A DNA stretch of 64,000 bases from Aestuariicoccus sp032586235 (GCF_032586235.1 NZ_JAWHTD010000019.1:7487-71486), one strand, 5' to 3'. Counted from the first letter of the stretch, positions 8,285 through 17,570 are shown. The notes: generated from the letters alone by a model not told the origin. Numbers and translations: made by a program.

Positions 8285-9955
8285 ATGGACTATTTTGACG
8301 TCGACGTTTACTCGCGCAAGGTCACAACCAATTCGGATCATGCGCAACTGTGGTTCAACCGCGGACTTGTGTGGACATATTCCTACAACCACGAACAGGC
8401 CATCGAGTGCTTTAAGAGGGCGCTGGAGCATGATCCGGACTGCGCGATGGCGCATTGGGGCGTCGCCTATGCCGTCGGCCCGAACTACAATTTCGAATGG
8501 TGGATGATGGACCCGGACACCAAGTCGAATGCCCTGGCAACGGCCTTTGATGCGACGCAGGCGGCGCTTGCCTTGGTCGACAAGGTCACACCACCCGAAC
8601 GCGCGCTGATCGAGGCCTTGCCTGCCCGCTATCCGCAGCGCGACCCGATCGAGGAGCAAGGCCCCTGGAACGACGACTTCGCGGGCGCGATGAAAAAGGC
8701 CTACGACGCCCATCCGGACGATATCGAGGTTGCCACCGTTTATGTCGAGTCGATCCTGAACCAGACGCCTTGGAAAATGTGGGACATCTGGAAAAACACC
8801 GTCGCCGAGGGGGCCGGAACGGTCGAGGCGCAGAGGGTGCTGGAGACGTTCGTGGACACTCCGGAGGGACGCGCCCATCCCGGCATTCTGCACCTCTACG
8901 TTCACCTGATGGAAATGTCGCCGACACCTGAAAAGGCGTTGATGGCGGGCGATTGCCTGCGCGAACTGGTGCCCGACGCCGGCCACCTGATCCATATGCC
9001 CACACATATCGACATCCAGTGCGCCGAATACCGTGACGCCCTCTACTGGAACCAGAAAGGAATCGAGGCCGATCTCAGGATCGCCGAGCGGCAGGGACGG
9101 ATGAATTTCTACACGGCCTACCGTGTCCACAATTATCACTTTGCCATTTATGGCGCGATGTTCCTCGGCCAGTACGAACCGGCGATGGCCGCGGCCGAAG
9201 AGATGATCCGTGAAATTCCCGTGGAACTACTGAAGCTGGAGAGCCCGCCGATGGCGGATTTCCTCGAGAGTTATCTTTCCATGAAGACCCACGTTCAGAT
9301 CCGTTTCGGCAGGTGGCGTGACATCATTTCCGAACCGCTGCCCGAGGATCGGCAGCTTTACTGCCACACGACCGCCTCGCAGCATTATGCCAAGGCGGTG
9401 GCGCATGCCGCTTTGGGGGATGTGGCGAACTCCGAAGCCGAACGGGCCAAATTCATGGCGGCGCGCGCCAAGGTGCCCGATAGCCGCTATCTGCACAACA
9501 ACCCCTGCATCGACCTCCTTGCCGTGGCCGAGCAGATGCTGGACGGCGAGCTTGAATACCGCAAAGGGAACTTCGATACGGCCTTTGCGCATCTGCGCAA
9601 GGCGATCGAGCTGGAGGACAATCTGGCCTACGACGAACCGTGGGGCTGGATCCAGCCTGTGCGCCACGCGCTGGGCGCCCTGATGCTTGAGCAAGGACGG
9701 GTCGAGGAAGCCGAGCAGGCCTACCGCGAAGACCTGGGCCTTGCCGGAAACCTGCCGCGCGCCTGCATTCATCCCGACAATATCTGGAGCCTCAAAGGTC
9801 TGGACGAATGTCTGCGCCGCCGCGGCGCCGGAGACACGGCGGAAGCCAAGTTGATCCGCCAACGTCTGGAACTGTCGGCCGCCAGGTCCGACCTGCCGGT
9901 CGGCGCCTCCTGCCACTGCGCCCAGGCGGCGATGAAGGCGGTGGCTGCGGAATAG
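8285..9955 (+). CDS. Tetratricopeptide-repeat protein, unknown role
   Basis: 556 residues, apparently cytosolic (no signal peptide). TPR-like helix pairs are visible, for example AQLWFNRGLVWTYSYNHEQA at the N-terminus followed by IECFKRALEHDPDCAMAHWG, and near the C-terminus FDTAFAHLRKAIELEDNLAY and EQGRVEEAEQAYREDLG. No catalytic motif is evident, although the protein holds many His/Trp/Met residues (for example WWMMDPD, LHLYVHLMEM, HLIHMPTHID). Similar long TPR proteins occur across proteobacteria near oxidative gene clusters. It follows the monooxygenase operon in the same direction but after 215 bp, so it may have its own promoter. Function is not known. Confidence 0.75.
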   Translation: MDYFDVDVYSRKVTTNSDHAQLWFNRGLVWTYSYNHEQAIECFKRALEHDPDCAMAHWGVAYAVGPNYNFEWWMMDPDTKSNALATAFDATQAALALVDKVTPPERALIEALPARYPQRDPIEEQGPWNDDFAGAMKKAYDAHPDDIEVATVYVESILNQTPWKMWDIWKNTVAEGAGTVEAQRVLETFVDTPEGRAHPGILHLYVHLMEMSPTPEKALMAGDCLRELVPDAGHLIHMPTHIDIQCAEYRDALYWNQKGIEADLRIAERQGRMNFYTAYRVHNYHFAIYGAMFLGQYEPAMAAAEEMIREIPVELLKLESPPMADFLESYLSMKTHVQIRFGRWRDIISEPLPEDRQLYCHTTASQHYAKAVAHAALGDVANSEAERAKFMAARAKVPDSRYLHNNPCIDLLAVAEQMLDGELEYRKGNFDTAFAHLRKAIELEDNLAYDEPWGWIQPVRHALGALMLEQGRVEEAEQAYREDLGLAGNLPRACIHPDNIWSLKGLDECLRRRGAGDTAEAKLIRQRLELSAARSDLPVGASCHCAQAAMKAVAAE

Positions 9956-10290
9956 ATTGGCTGGCGGGTTGATCCTTCCATCGGGATGGACGGAATCGCC
10001 ATGGGCCCGGCTCGTCACGGTGGTGCCGCGCCGGGCATTCAGCGTCGAACCGGTGAAACGCCGGCAAATGCGCAGCGCCGCGCCTGAACGAGGGCCATGA
10101 CCAGAGCGCGGACCTTGCGCGCGTTCGCCGTCGAAAAGAACGCGCATCCGACGAAGGCGTTTCACGATATCGAAGGCCACCCCGAACGGCGGCGTGGCCA
10201 GGACAGCCAAGGTGGGCTTGAGCAAGATCAATGCCCTCATTGCAAGTTCGAGATAGCGTTACAGGCGTACAGACAGAGGAGGACGGTTCA
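9956..10290. other. 335-bp intergenic region before the cytochrome c gene
   Basis: Only short frames without recognisable protein features were seen. The clear element is the FNR-type palindrome at 10218-10231; the rest looks like non-coding or decayed sequence. Confidence 0.5.
10218..10231. promoter_or_regulatory. FNR/FixK-type box TTGA-GCAAGA-TCAA
   Basis: TTGAGCAAGATCAA has the perfect TTGA-N6-TCAA core of Fnr/FixK/Dnr regulators. It lies 59 bp upstream of the cytochrome c ATG and is framed by GGGC and TGCCC, which lengthens the palindrome. It suggests low-oxygen or nitric-oxide control of the cytochrome. Confidence 0.55.
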
Positions 10291-10602
10291 ATGAAATGGA
10301 TTCCACTCTTTACTGTGGCCGCCTTTTACGGGGGCTTGGCTTGGGCACAACAAGAAGGCGATCCCGAGGCAGGCAAGTTGCTGGCCGATCAATATTGTTC
10401 TCGCTGCCATGACATCGGCGAGAGCGGCGCGTTCAAGCAATCCCCACCGAGCTTTGCAGCCATCGCGGTTTACTGGGGCGAAGACCAGATATGGAATCGA
10501 ATAATGTTCCCAGTGCATACTTCCATGCCGGCGATGTGGGATTTCTTGACCCCAGAGAGCGTCGCTCACGTGACGGCCTACATCATGTCGCTCGAGAAGT
10601 AG
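10291..10602 (+). CDS. Small periplasmic c-type cytochrome
   Basis: 103 residues. The start at ATG 10291 has AGAGGAGGA just upstream; an earlier frame start lacks a signal peptide. MKWIPLFTVAAFYGGLAWAQ is a Sec signal. The haem motif CSRCH (Cys36, Cys39, His40) follows, and a Met in HTSMPAMW is the likely sixth ligand, giving a class I monohaem cytochrome of usual size. It would shuttle electrons in the periplasm. It stands alone downstream of the TPR gene, behind an FNR-type box. The partner dehydrogenase or oxidase is unknown. Confidence 0.88.
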   Translation: MKWIPLFTVAAFYGGLAWAQQEGDPEAGKLLADQYCSRCHDIGESGAFKQSPPSFAAIAVYWGEDQIWNRIMFPVHTSMPAMWDFLTPESVAHVTAYIMSLEK

Positions 10603-10609
10603 GTTCGAA

Positions 10610-10640
10610 CGAGGTGGTGGGCTGACGTTGGGCCACCTCG
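10610..10640. terminator. Hairpin after the cytochrome c gene
   Basis: CGAGGTGG / CCACCTCG is an 8-bp stem with a 15-nt loop beginning 8 bp after the stop. It lacks a clear T-run (CAGATAAATT follows), so terminator strength is uncertain. Confidence 0.4.
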
Positions 10641-10826
10641 CAGATAAATTCGATCGCCCCCGCAAAAGCCCGGAGCAATGGGCGTGCATGGTATCTAATT
10701 TCAATCCTGCCGCGTAAACGTGCGCCTGGAGCGGCACTGAAACGCGACAGTTCCAGGTGAACTTTCCATGCATCCCTTTTGCCTGAATGCGGTGATCGGT
10801 GCAGGCACCGCGCCAAGCCTCGAAAT

Positions 10827-11726
10827 CTAGGATTTTGTCGCCGTGTTCCCACTGACATCCAGCAGCTCTTCCTGAAATTTCCTGACCGATGGCGACAGGT
10901 CTGCGTTCAGCGGTACAATGAGATGATAGGCGAAAGACGTGGCGAACGTCGTGTCGAACGGGTTCACCAGCGCGCCACTTTCGATTTCCGGCCGCACCGC
11001 CCAAGACGCAAAAAGCGACACCCCCAGCCCGTTGATGGTCGAGCTGAGCTGAAAGTGCCGGTCTTCCAGCATCATCTGGGACGGGGTCGCGGGCAGCAGC
11101 ACATCATTGTCGGTAAACCACTCTTCCCACATCCTGGTGTCATCCACGTGAAGCAGGGTGCATTCGGCCAGGTCCGATGGTTTCCGGATCGGATGCGCCT
11201 TCAGATATTCGGGGCTGCACACGACGACGAGCCGTTCAGTCCAAAGCTTGGTCACCTCGAACTTGCTCCAATTGCCGCGGCCCCATTGGACGCCGATATC
11301 GGCAAAACGCTCGGGGTTGGGCATATGCGCGAAATTATTGTTGTGGTTCTTGATCACAAGCTGCACGCCGGGATTGGCTTCGAGCAGGCCACCAAGCCGC
11401 GGCGACAGCCATCGGCTCGCAAACATCGGCAGCAAGGCGATCTCGATGGTTCCAGCCCGGCTGGTCGCCTGATCGATGCCCGTTCGGATCGCCTCGAGCC
11501 CGCGCATCACATGCCCCGCCAGGATAGAGCCCGACTCGGTCAGCTCGAGCCCGGAAGCGTTTCGGCGAAACAGGACGGTGTCCAGGTCGGCCTCCAATTT
11601 TTGGATATGATAACTGATCGTACTTTGGCTGGTGTTCAAAAGCTGCGCCGCGCGCGTCACGTTCAAGACATCCGCAACGGTGCTAAACACCTGAACAGAT
11701 TTGATATTCCTGATCTCAGTTGGCAT
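10827..11726 (-). CDS. LysR-family transcriptional regulator
   Basis: 299 residues. The N-terminal winged HTH reads FSTVADVLNVTRAAQLLNTS then QSTISYHIQKLEADLDTVLF, followed by a LysR substrate-binding domain. It is divergent from the LIV-type ABC/acyl-CoA operon across a 141-bp gap that contains a TTAG-N10-CTAA palindrome, the classic layout of a LysR activator and its target. The inducer is probably the transported acid or its CoA ester. Its 3' end faces the cytochrome gene. Confidence 0.88.
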   Translation of the reverse strand: MPTEIRNIKSVQVFSTVADVLNVTRAAQLLNTSQSTISYHIQKLEADLDTVLFRRNASGLELTESGSILAGHVMRGLEAIRTGIDQATSRAGTIEIALLPMFASRWLSPRLGGLLEANPGVQLVIKNHNNNFAHMPNPERFADIGVQWGRGNWSKFEVTKLWTERLVVVCSPEYLKAHPIRKPSDLAECTLLHVDDTRMWEEWFTDNDVLLPATPSQMMLEDRHFQLSSTINGLGVSLFASWAVRPEIESGALVNPFDTTFATSFAYHLIVPLNADLSPSVRKFQEELLDVSGNTATKS

Positions 11727-11774
11727 TTGATGGCACCCGGACTCACAATTCCTCTGAGTGTGGTCATCGAAATT

Positions 11775-11792
11775 TTAGATAGCAAGCGCTAA
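11775..11792. promoter_or_regulatory. LysR-type box TTAG-N10-CTAA
   Basis: Palindrome with the T-N(11)-A spacing used by LysR proteins, located between the divergent lysR and the ABC operon, 76 bp before the first ABC gene. Confidence 0.4.
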
Positions 11793-11867
11793 TCATTCTA
11801 TTTTCGCCACCATCGAATTGCAGGCTAGGCTCGTCGCAACTGCTGGAAAAGCAGATGGGAGGACATT

Positions 11868-12635
11868 GTGACCACTGCCGTTTTGCAGCTGGAGAAGCTC
11901 TGTAAGTCGTTTGGCGGCGTGCATGCCGTGCGCGACTTGTCGTTTTCCGTCGGGCACGGTGAAATCCTGGGGCTGATCGGCCCGAACGGATCCGGCAAAT
12001 CCACCACGGTCAATGCGCTGGCCGGTGTGTTTCCGGTCACCTCGGGCGAAATCCTGCTGGCAGGCGGTCACATCCAGACGCTGCCGGAATACGAACGGGT
12101 CTCTATGGGGTTGGCGCGCACCTTTCAGACCGCCAGCACCTTTGCCGAATTCAGCGTGCGCGATCAGGTCAGGCTTGGTTGCAATGTCACGTTGAAATCG
12201 CATCCGTTGTCGTCCGTCTTCGGCATCGGGCGCCATCCCGGCGAGAACGAGGTCATCGACCGGCGGATCGATGACATTTTGGACCTGACGGGCCTGGCCG
12301 GGGTCGGTGACGAAAAGGTGGCGACGATAACCGCGGCCGAGCAACGCTTTCTTATGATCGCAACCGCATTGGCGTCGAACCCCAAGGTCATCCTTTTGGA
12401 CGAACCGGCGGCGGGGTTGGTCAGCCACGAACGCAAGGCTTTGGCCGATGTCATCCGGGGGATCCGTGACACCGGCGTGTCGGTTCTGGTGATCGAACAT
12501 CACATGGCCCTCATCATGGAGGTGTGCGATCGCATCGTGGTGCTGAATTTCGGGTCCAAGATCGCCGAAGGCACACCGGATGAAATCCGCAGCGACCAGG
12601 CGGTGATCGATGCCTATCTCGGGGAGGCAGTGTGA
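11868..12635 (+). CDS. livG: Branched-chain-amino-acid-type ABC transporter ATPase (LivG-like)
   Basis: 255 residues starting at GTG 11868 behind GGGAGGA. Walker A is GPNGSGKST and Walker B is VILLDEPAAGL. The ABC signature is unusual: where LivG normally has LAYGQQ or LSGGQ this protein reads ITAAEQRF, so the catalytically weaker site may be degenerate. It couples ATP hydrolysis to import through the LivH/LivM-like permeases encoded downstream. First gene of an eight-gene operon; its stop overlaps the start of the next ATPase. The neighbours suggest the substrate is an organic acid rather than leucine. Confidence 0.9.
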   Translation: MTTAVLQLEKLCKSFGGVHAVRDLSFSVGHGEILGLIGPNGSGKSTTVNALAGVFPVTSGEILLAGGHIQTLPEYERVSMGLARTFQTASTFAEFSVRDQVRLGCNVTLKSHPLSSVFGIGRHPGENEVIDRRIDDILDLTGLAGVGDEKVATITAAEQRFLMIATALASNPKVILLDEPAAGLVSHERKALADVIRGIRDTGVSVLVIEHHMALIMEVCDRIVVLNFGSKIAEGTPDEIRSDQAVIDAYLGEAV

Positions 12636-13336
12636 TGCTCACGGTGTCGGACCTGCGTGTCAGTTATGGCCCGATCGAGGTGATCCACGGGATCAGCCTT
12701 GAAGTGAACGAAGGCGAATGTGTCGCGCTTATCGGCGCGAACGGTGCGGGCAAATCTTCAACGCTAAAGGCGATTTGCGGACTGGTTCCGGCGCAGTCGG
12801 GCTCTATCACCTTCGAAGATCAGGACATCACCAACCGCAGCGGCCACTCGATCGTGCGCGCAGGCATCACGATGTGCCCCGAGGGCCGCCAGGTCTTTCC
12901 CCAGATGAGCACGGTTCAGAACATGCGCATGGGGGCCTATGCGCGCAGCGACGGCGCACAGGCCAGCGACCTCGAAGAAATGATGAACATGTTCCCGATC
13001 CTGCGCGAACGGGCAAACCAGGCGGCTGGAACGCTTTCGGGCGGGGAACAGGAAATGCTGGCGATTGCGCGGGCCCTGATGGCGCGGCCAAAGCTGTGCA
13101 TTTTCGACGAACCGTCACTGGGTCTTGCGCCCAAGATCGTGGCGGAAGTGGGCGAAACCATCGAGCGGATCAAGAAGATGGGAAAGACCATCCTGCTGGT
13201 CGAACAGAATTCGCTTATGGCGCTGCGCCTTGCCGACCGGGCGTATCTGTTCGAGGCGGGTGAGATCGTCCTCACCGGCACGGGCGAAGAGCTTCAATCA
13301 CATCCAGAAGTGGTCAAGGCCTATCTGGGCCACTGA
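12635..13336 (+). CDS. livF: Branched-chain-amino-acid-type ABC transporter ATPase (LivF-like)
   Basis: About 233 residues. The ATG at 12635 overlaps the livG-like stop by one base (TGATG); a GTG three bases earlier is an alternative. Walker A GANGAGKSS, a canonical signature LSGGEQEMLAIAR and Walker B LCIFDEPSLGLAPK are intact, so this subunit should supply the competent ATP site of the heterodimer with the LivG-like partner. LivF C-terminal features (SHPEVVKAYLGH) are present. Cytoplasmic face of the inner membrane. Confidence 0.92.
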   Translation: MLTVSDLRVSYGPIEVIHGISLEVNEGECVALIGANGAGKSSTLKAICGLVPAQSGSITFEDQDITNRSGHSIVRAGITMCPEGRQVFPQMSTVQNMRMGAYARSDGAQASDLEEMMNMFPILRERANQAAGTLSGGEQEMLAIARALMARPKLCIFDEPSLGLAPKIVAEVGETIERIKKMGKTILLVEQNSLMALRLADRAYLFEAGEIVLTGTGEELQSHPEVVKAYLGH

Positions 13337-13368
13337 CCCGGGCACGTAACGAAAAGGGAGGAACTACC

Positions 13369-14568
13369 ATGAAACTGAGGACACTGACGGCCGCCTTGGC
13401 GCTGGCCGGAACAGCGGCGCCCGCCGCCGAAATTACCCTGGACATCGGCGTAAGCGACGCGCTCACCGGCGGCGCGGCGGTGTATGGCCTGCCGCAGGCC
13501 AACGCAGTGCAAATGGCCGCCGACGAGATCAACGCAGCCGGCGGCATCAAGGTCGGCGACGACACTTATATGCTCAACGTCATCGCCTACGACGACAAGG
13601 CCAACCCGACCGAGGCCTCGAACTCGGTGCGCAAGCTTTTGGATCGTGACGGTGTGAAATACATCCTTGGCTTCTGCTGCTCGGGGGCCACAGGCGCCGT
13701 TGCGTCCTTCATCGAAAACGAGGACGCGGTGATGCTGGTGGGCAACGCCGCCGAACGCTCGATCACCACACGCGAAATTCCCAACCTGACGCGGACGCGC
13801 CCGCCGGCGGACTACACCGGGGCCGCGGCCGGAACCTTTGTCGCCGACAAGGGCCATAAGCGTGTGGCGGTTCTGGGTGCCCTCGATGTGGGCTTCTATG
13901 CCAGCTATGTCGACGCGTTCGAGAAAGAGCTCAATGCCGCGGGCGGCGAAATCATCTCGCGCGAAGCCTTTGGCCTCAAGGACCGCGACATGAGCCCGCA
14001 GCTCACAAAGATCCGCGAACAAGATCCCGACGCCATTCTTGTGGTGGGGTACGTCGAACCGGCAGCGTTCATCTATCGCCAATCGGTGGAGCTGGGCATC
14101 GATGTGCCGCGCTACGGGTTCACCTCCGGCAGCGAAGAGCAGTTTCTGCGGGTGGCGACATCGGAACAGATGGAAGGCGTCTGGGACCTGCGCCCGACCG
14201 AGCTGACGTTGCTCTCGGCCAGCGACAACGGCATCGCCTATCACAAGAACTACACCGAGAAATTCGGCATCGCGCCGTCGCCCAGCTCGCCCTACGCCTA
14301 TGACCAGACCTATGCCCTGAAGGATGCGATCGAGGCGGCGGGAACGGTCGACGATGCCGAGGCTGTCGCCGCCGCGCTGCGCGAACTGGCCGTTCCGGAT
14401 GAGGTGGTCATGCAGTACCTTCCGGTCGATGGAAAAATGTTCGATGTCAACGGTCAGGCCTATACCTCGAACGGGGCCTTCCAGTGGCAGGACGGCAATT
14501 GGGTATTCGTGCAGGATCTGCCCTCGGATGCCGCCGCCTATTCGGCTTTCCTGAGCACAATCGACTGA
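13369..14568 (+). CDS. ABC transporter substrate-binding protein (LivJ/LivK type)
   Basis: 399 residues with a Sec signal MKLRTLTAALALAGTAAPAA and a type I periplasmic-binding fold: DALTGGAAVYGLPQANAVQM and the strand/helix GVKYILGFCCSGATGAVASF correspond to the ligand-contact regions of LivJ. GGAGGAACTACC precedes the ATG. It binds the solute in the periplasm and delivers it to LivH/LivM-like permeases. The family often binds aromatic acids or amides as well as amino acids. A strong hairpin follows the stop. Confidence 0.9.
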   Translation: MKLRTLTAALALAGTAAPAAEITLDIGVSDALTGGAAVYGLPQANAVQMAADEINAAGGIKVGDDTYMLNVIAYDDKANPTEASNSVRKLLDRDGVKYILGFCCSGATGAVASFIENEDAVMLVGNAAERSITTREIPNLTRTRPPADYTGAAAGTFVADKGHKRVAVLGALDVGFYASYVDAFEKELNAAGGEIISREAFGLKDRDMSPQLTKIREQDPDAILVVGYVEPAAFIYRQSVELGIDVPRYGFTSGSEEQFLRVATSEQMEGVWDLRPTELTLLSASDNGIAYHKNYTEKFGIAPSPSSPYAYDQTYALKDAIEAAGTVDDAEAVAAALRELAVPDEVVMQYLPVDGKMFDVNGQAYTSNGAFQWQDGNWVFVQDLPSDAAAYSAFLSTID

Positions 14569-14578
14569 CGAAACCCCT

Positions 14579-14602
14579 GCGGCGCGGAATGTTCCGCGCC
14601 GC
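14579..14602. terminator. Hairpin after the LIV-type binding protein gene
   Basis: Perfect 11-bp inverted repeat GCGGCGCGGAA / TTCCGCGCCGC with a 2-nt centre, 10 bp after the stop and before the permease gene. Likely mRNA-stabilising or partially terminating, as at the dctP and ugpB ends. Confidence 0.65.
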
Positions 14603-14620
14603 CCTTTCGGGACGGCGGAC

Positions 14621-15478
14621 ATGATCGAGATCTTTCAGCAAATCATCAACGGGATGGCGATCGGCGGGGTCTATGTGCTGATTGCACTGGGGCTGACCAC
14701 GGTGTTCGGCATCCTTGGGATCGCGCATTTCGCCCATGGCTCGATCTCCATGTTTGGCGGGTACCTGACGTTTTTCTTTGTCGTGATGTGGGGGCTGCCA
14801 CTCTTGGCGGCTATTCTCATATCGCTTGTCGTGGGATTGTTGCTGGGTGTTCTGATCGAACTGTTGGCCTATCGCCCGGTCCGAAACGCGAGCCATATCA
14901 ACGCCTTCATCGTTGCGCTTGGCCTGACGATGATGGTCGAGGGCCTGAACCTTGAGTTCTTTGGCCACGAGCAGGTGGTGATCCCGACAAACCTGTCTCA
15001 TGTCTACAATATCGGGGGCGTCACCATCCCGGAACTGCGGCTTTATGTGATCGTCGGGGCGGCGATCCTGATCCTGGCCATGACGATGTTTGTCGAGAAG
15101 ACCAAGACCGGCCAGGCGATACGCGCCGTGGCGGAAAACCGGGATGCGGCGATCTTGATGGGGGTGAATGTCAACACGATCCCGTTGGTGGTGTTCTCGA
15201 TCTCGACTGCGCTTGGCGTCTGTGCCGGCGTGATGGTCGGCGCGCTTTTCGCCATCGCGCCCGGCATCGGCGAAGGATTGGTGGTCAAGGGCTTTGCCGT
15301 TCTGGTGCTTGGCGGGCTGGGGTCGATCCCCGGTGCCGTCATCGGTGGACTTGTGCTGGGCATCACAGAGGCGCTGGCGGCGGGCTTTGTATCCTCTGCC
15401 TACAAGGACGTGATCGCCTTTGTGATCATGATCCTGGTTCTGCTGGTGCGCCCGCAGGGATTGATGGGGAAGGCATGA
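14621..15478 (+). CDS. livH: Branched-chain-amino-acid-type ABC permease (LivH-like)
   Basis: 285 residues, about eight membrane segments. The N-terminus IINGMAIGGVYVLIALGLTT and the signature region GFAVLVLGGLGSIPGAVIGG are characteristic of LivH. It forms the inner-membrane channel with the LivM-like protein. Its stop overlaps the next start (ATGATG), indicating translational coupling. Confidence 0.93.
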   Translation: MIEIFQQIINGMAIGGVYVLIALGLTTVFGILGIAHFAHGSISMFGGYLTFFFVVMWGLPLLAAILISLVVGLLLGVLIELLAYRPVRNASHINAFIVALGLTMMVEGLNLEFFGHEQVVIPTNLSHVYNIGGVTIPELRLYVIVGAAILILAMTMFVEKTKTGQAIRAVAENRDAAILMGVNVNTIPLVVFSISTALGVCAGVMVGALFAIAPGIGEGLVVKGFAVLVLGGLGSIPGAVIGGLVLGITEALAAGFVSSAYKDVIAFVIMILVLLVRPQGLMGKA

Positions 15479-16434
15479 TGCAGCTCACTGGAAAACACAT
15501 CCTCTGGCTGGCGGCGCTTGTCGGCTTCGTGCTGCTGCCGCAACTGATTTCCGTGAAGTATTACCTGCACCTGTCTATCCTCGCGCTGGTCTGGGTGATC
15601 GCGGCGCAGGGGCAGAACCTGGTTCAGGGTTACACGGGCTATGTCTCGATCGTGCAGGCCGGTTTCATGGGGATCGGCGCCTATTCCACGGCCTTGATGG
15701 GCCTGCACTACGATCTGCCGGTCTGGCTGACCATCTTGCTGGCCCCCGTGGTCACGGCCGTGTTCGCGGTGGCGACCGGCTATCCCAGCCTGCGGGTCAA
15801 GGGGCACTACTTCGCCATCGTCACGCTGGCCTTCAACCTGGTGATTTTCATCGTGCTGATGAACTGGCACGATCTGACCCAGGGCGAGGCTGGGATCACG
15901 GGCATTCCGAAACCGGGCGGCAAGGACGGTTTGCTCAACTGGCGCGACCGCGAGACCTATTACTACTTCGTGCTGATCGTCGCGGCGCTGATGACCGGGC
16001 TTGCCGCGCTGATCGTCAAAAGCCGCATCGGGCAAATCCTGATCGCCATTCGGCAGAACGAGGATCTGGTCGGCGCGGTCGGTATCCCCGCCTGGAAATA
16101 CAAGCTTTTCGCCTTTGTGACTTCGGCGATGTATGCCGGCCTGGCCGGGGCGATCTATGCCCATTACCAAAGCTTCATCAATCCCGAGATCTTTGGCGTC
16201 GCGCAATCGCTGGACGCAATCCTGGCCGTCATAATCGGCGGATCCGGCACCATCGCCGGGCCGGTGATCGGAGCCTTCTTCGTGGTCTTCCTGCCGGAAT
16301 ACCTGCGCTTTGCCGACAGCTTTCGGCTGATCCTGTACGGGCTTGTGCTGGTTCTGGCGACGATCTTCATGCCACGCGGAATCGTGGGGGTCACGGGGGA
16401 TCTGTGGGCGCGGGTGCGGAACCGGCGGTCATGA
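15475..16434 (+). CDS. livM: Branched-chain-amino-acid-type ABC permease (LivM-like)
   Basis: 319 residues with about eight to ten membrane segments. LivM hallmarks are GQNLVQGYTGYVSIVQAGFM near residue 50 and the EAA-like region SLDAILAVIIGGSGTIAGPV near residue 245. It pairs with the LivH-like subunit. The first four bases overlap livH, and its stop overlaps the acyl-CoA dehydrogenase start, which ties transport genes and catabolic genes into one transcript. Confidence 0.93.
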   Translation: MMQLTGKHILWLAALVGFVLLPQLISVKYYLHLSILALVWVIAAQGQNLVQGYTGYVSIVQAGFMGIGAYSTALMGLHYDLPVWLTILLAPVVTAVFAVATGYPSLRVKGHYFAIVTLAFNLVIFIVLMNWHDLTQGEAGITGIPKPGGKDGLLNWRDRETYYYFVLIVAALMTGLAALIVKSRIGQILIAIRQNEDLVGAVGIPAWKYKLFAFVTSAMYAGLAGAIYAHYQSFINPEIFGVAQSLDAILAVIIGGSGTIAGPVIGAFFVVFLPEYLRFADSFRLILYGLVLVLATIFMPRGIVGVTGDLWARVRNRRS

Positions 16435-17567
16435 CGGATGCCGACGACTTTCTGGACCGGGTCGATGCCTTTGCCCGGGGACCCGTGGCGCGCGCGGCGC
16501 CGGGATGGTCAATGGGCCAAACGCCCGATCCCGGCCTGATCCGTGACGCCGCGGCCATCGGATTGACCGGCATCACCACGCCGACGGCTTTTGGCGGAAA
16601 GGGGCAAGGCTTTGCCACGCTCGCCGAGGCGTGCGAGACGCTGGCGGCGGTCGAATTCGGGTTCGCCATGTCCTTGGTCAACACGCAGAACGTCGGGTTA
16701 CGCCTTTGCCTGTCCGCATCCGATGCAGTGCGCGACATGTACCTTCCTAGGCTGCTGTCGGGTGAAATCAGCGCCTGCACGGCCTTGACAGAGCCGGGCG
16801 TGGGCACGGATTTCGCGGCCGTCACCACCCGCGCGACCGAGGCGGACGGCACCTGGCGCATCCGTGGCGAAAAGACCTGGATCATCAACGGCCGTCACGC
16901 CGGGCTGGCCATGGTCTTTGCACAATGCGGAGCAGACCGAGACGCGACCGGGATCGGGGGGTTTCTTGTCGATCTCAATCAACCGGGTGTCCGCCGCTAC
17001 CCCATCGACTCGGGCTTTGCGCAAACGTCGATGGGCACAGGCGGGTTTGTTCTAGAAGACGCGGTGGCGGCGGGTCTGCTCTTGCCGCCGGGCGGGGCGT
17101 TCAAATCCATCCTGACCGAAATCAATGCCGCGCGGTGCTATGTGGCCGCCATGTGTAACGGTTTGCTGGGGGAGGCTATTGCACAAGCTGCAGCGTATGG
17201 CGCGCAGCGCGAGAGCTTTGGCAAACCGCTCGACCAACACGCGGCGTGGCGCCAGCCTTTGGGCGCGGCCGCAACCGACCTTGCTGCCTCGCGCGCCCTG
17301 ACGGGCCGCGCCGTGTCGCAGATCGCGACCGGGCAGGATGCGCAACTGTCCGCGGCCAAGGCCAAGATCGCCGCCACCGAAACCGCACAACGCCACATCC
17401 CGCAGATGCTGCACGCCATGGGCGCAGCCGGCCTGCGGCCCGAATATTGTTTCACCCGTCACCTTGCAGCCGCCCATATCGCCGGGTTCACCGACGGCGC
17501 CACGGGTATCCTGCGTGATCGCGTCGCGCGATTGACAGGTACCGACGTCTCACCCTCCAGGAGGTAA
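16431..17567 (+). CDS. Acyl-CoA dehydrogenase family protein
   Basis: About 378 residues. Start ATG 16431 overlaps the livM stop by four bases. The FAD-binding signature SACTALTEPGVGTDFAAVTT and the helical C-terminal domain (RESFGKPLDQHAAW) are those of acyl-CoA dehydrogenases. In the position of the usual catalytic glutamate motif (YEGT-xx-xR) this protein has FTDGATGILRD, so an aspartate (D355) appears to replace the base. Similar substitutions occur in atypical members, so dehydrogenation of an unusual CoA ester or another reaction is possible. It probably acts on the CoA ester made by the synthetase two genes downstream. Confidence 0.87.
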   Translation: MTDADDFLDRVDAFARGPVARAAPGWSMGQTPDPGLIRDAAAIGLTGITTPTAFGGKGQGFATLAEACETLAAVEFGFAMSLVNTQNVGLRLCLSASDAVRDMYLPRLLSGEISACTALTEPGVGTDFAAVTTRATEADGTWRIRGEKTWIINGRHAGLAMVFAQCGADRDATGIGGFLVDLNQPGVRRYPIDSGFAQTSMGTGGFVLEDAVAAGLLLPPGGAFKSILTEINAARCYVAAMCNGLLGEAIAQAAAYGAQRESFGKPLDQHAAWRQPLGAAATDLAASRALTGRAVSQIATGQDAQLSAAKAKIAATETAQRHIPQMLHAMGAAGLRPEYCFTRHLAAAHIAGFTDGATGILRDRVARLTGTDVSPSRR

Positions 17568-17570
17568 TCC

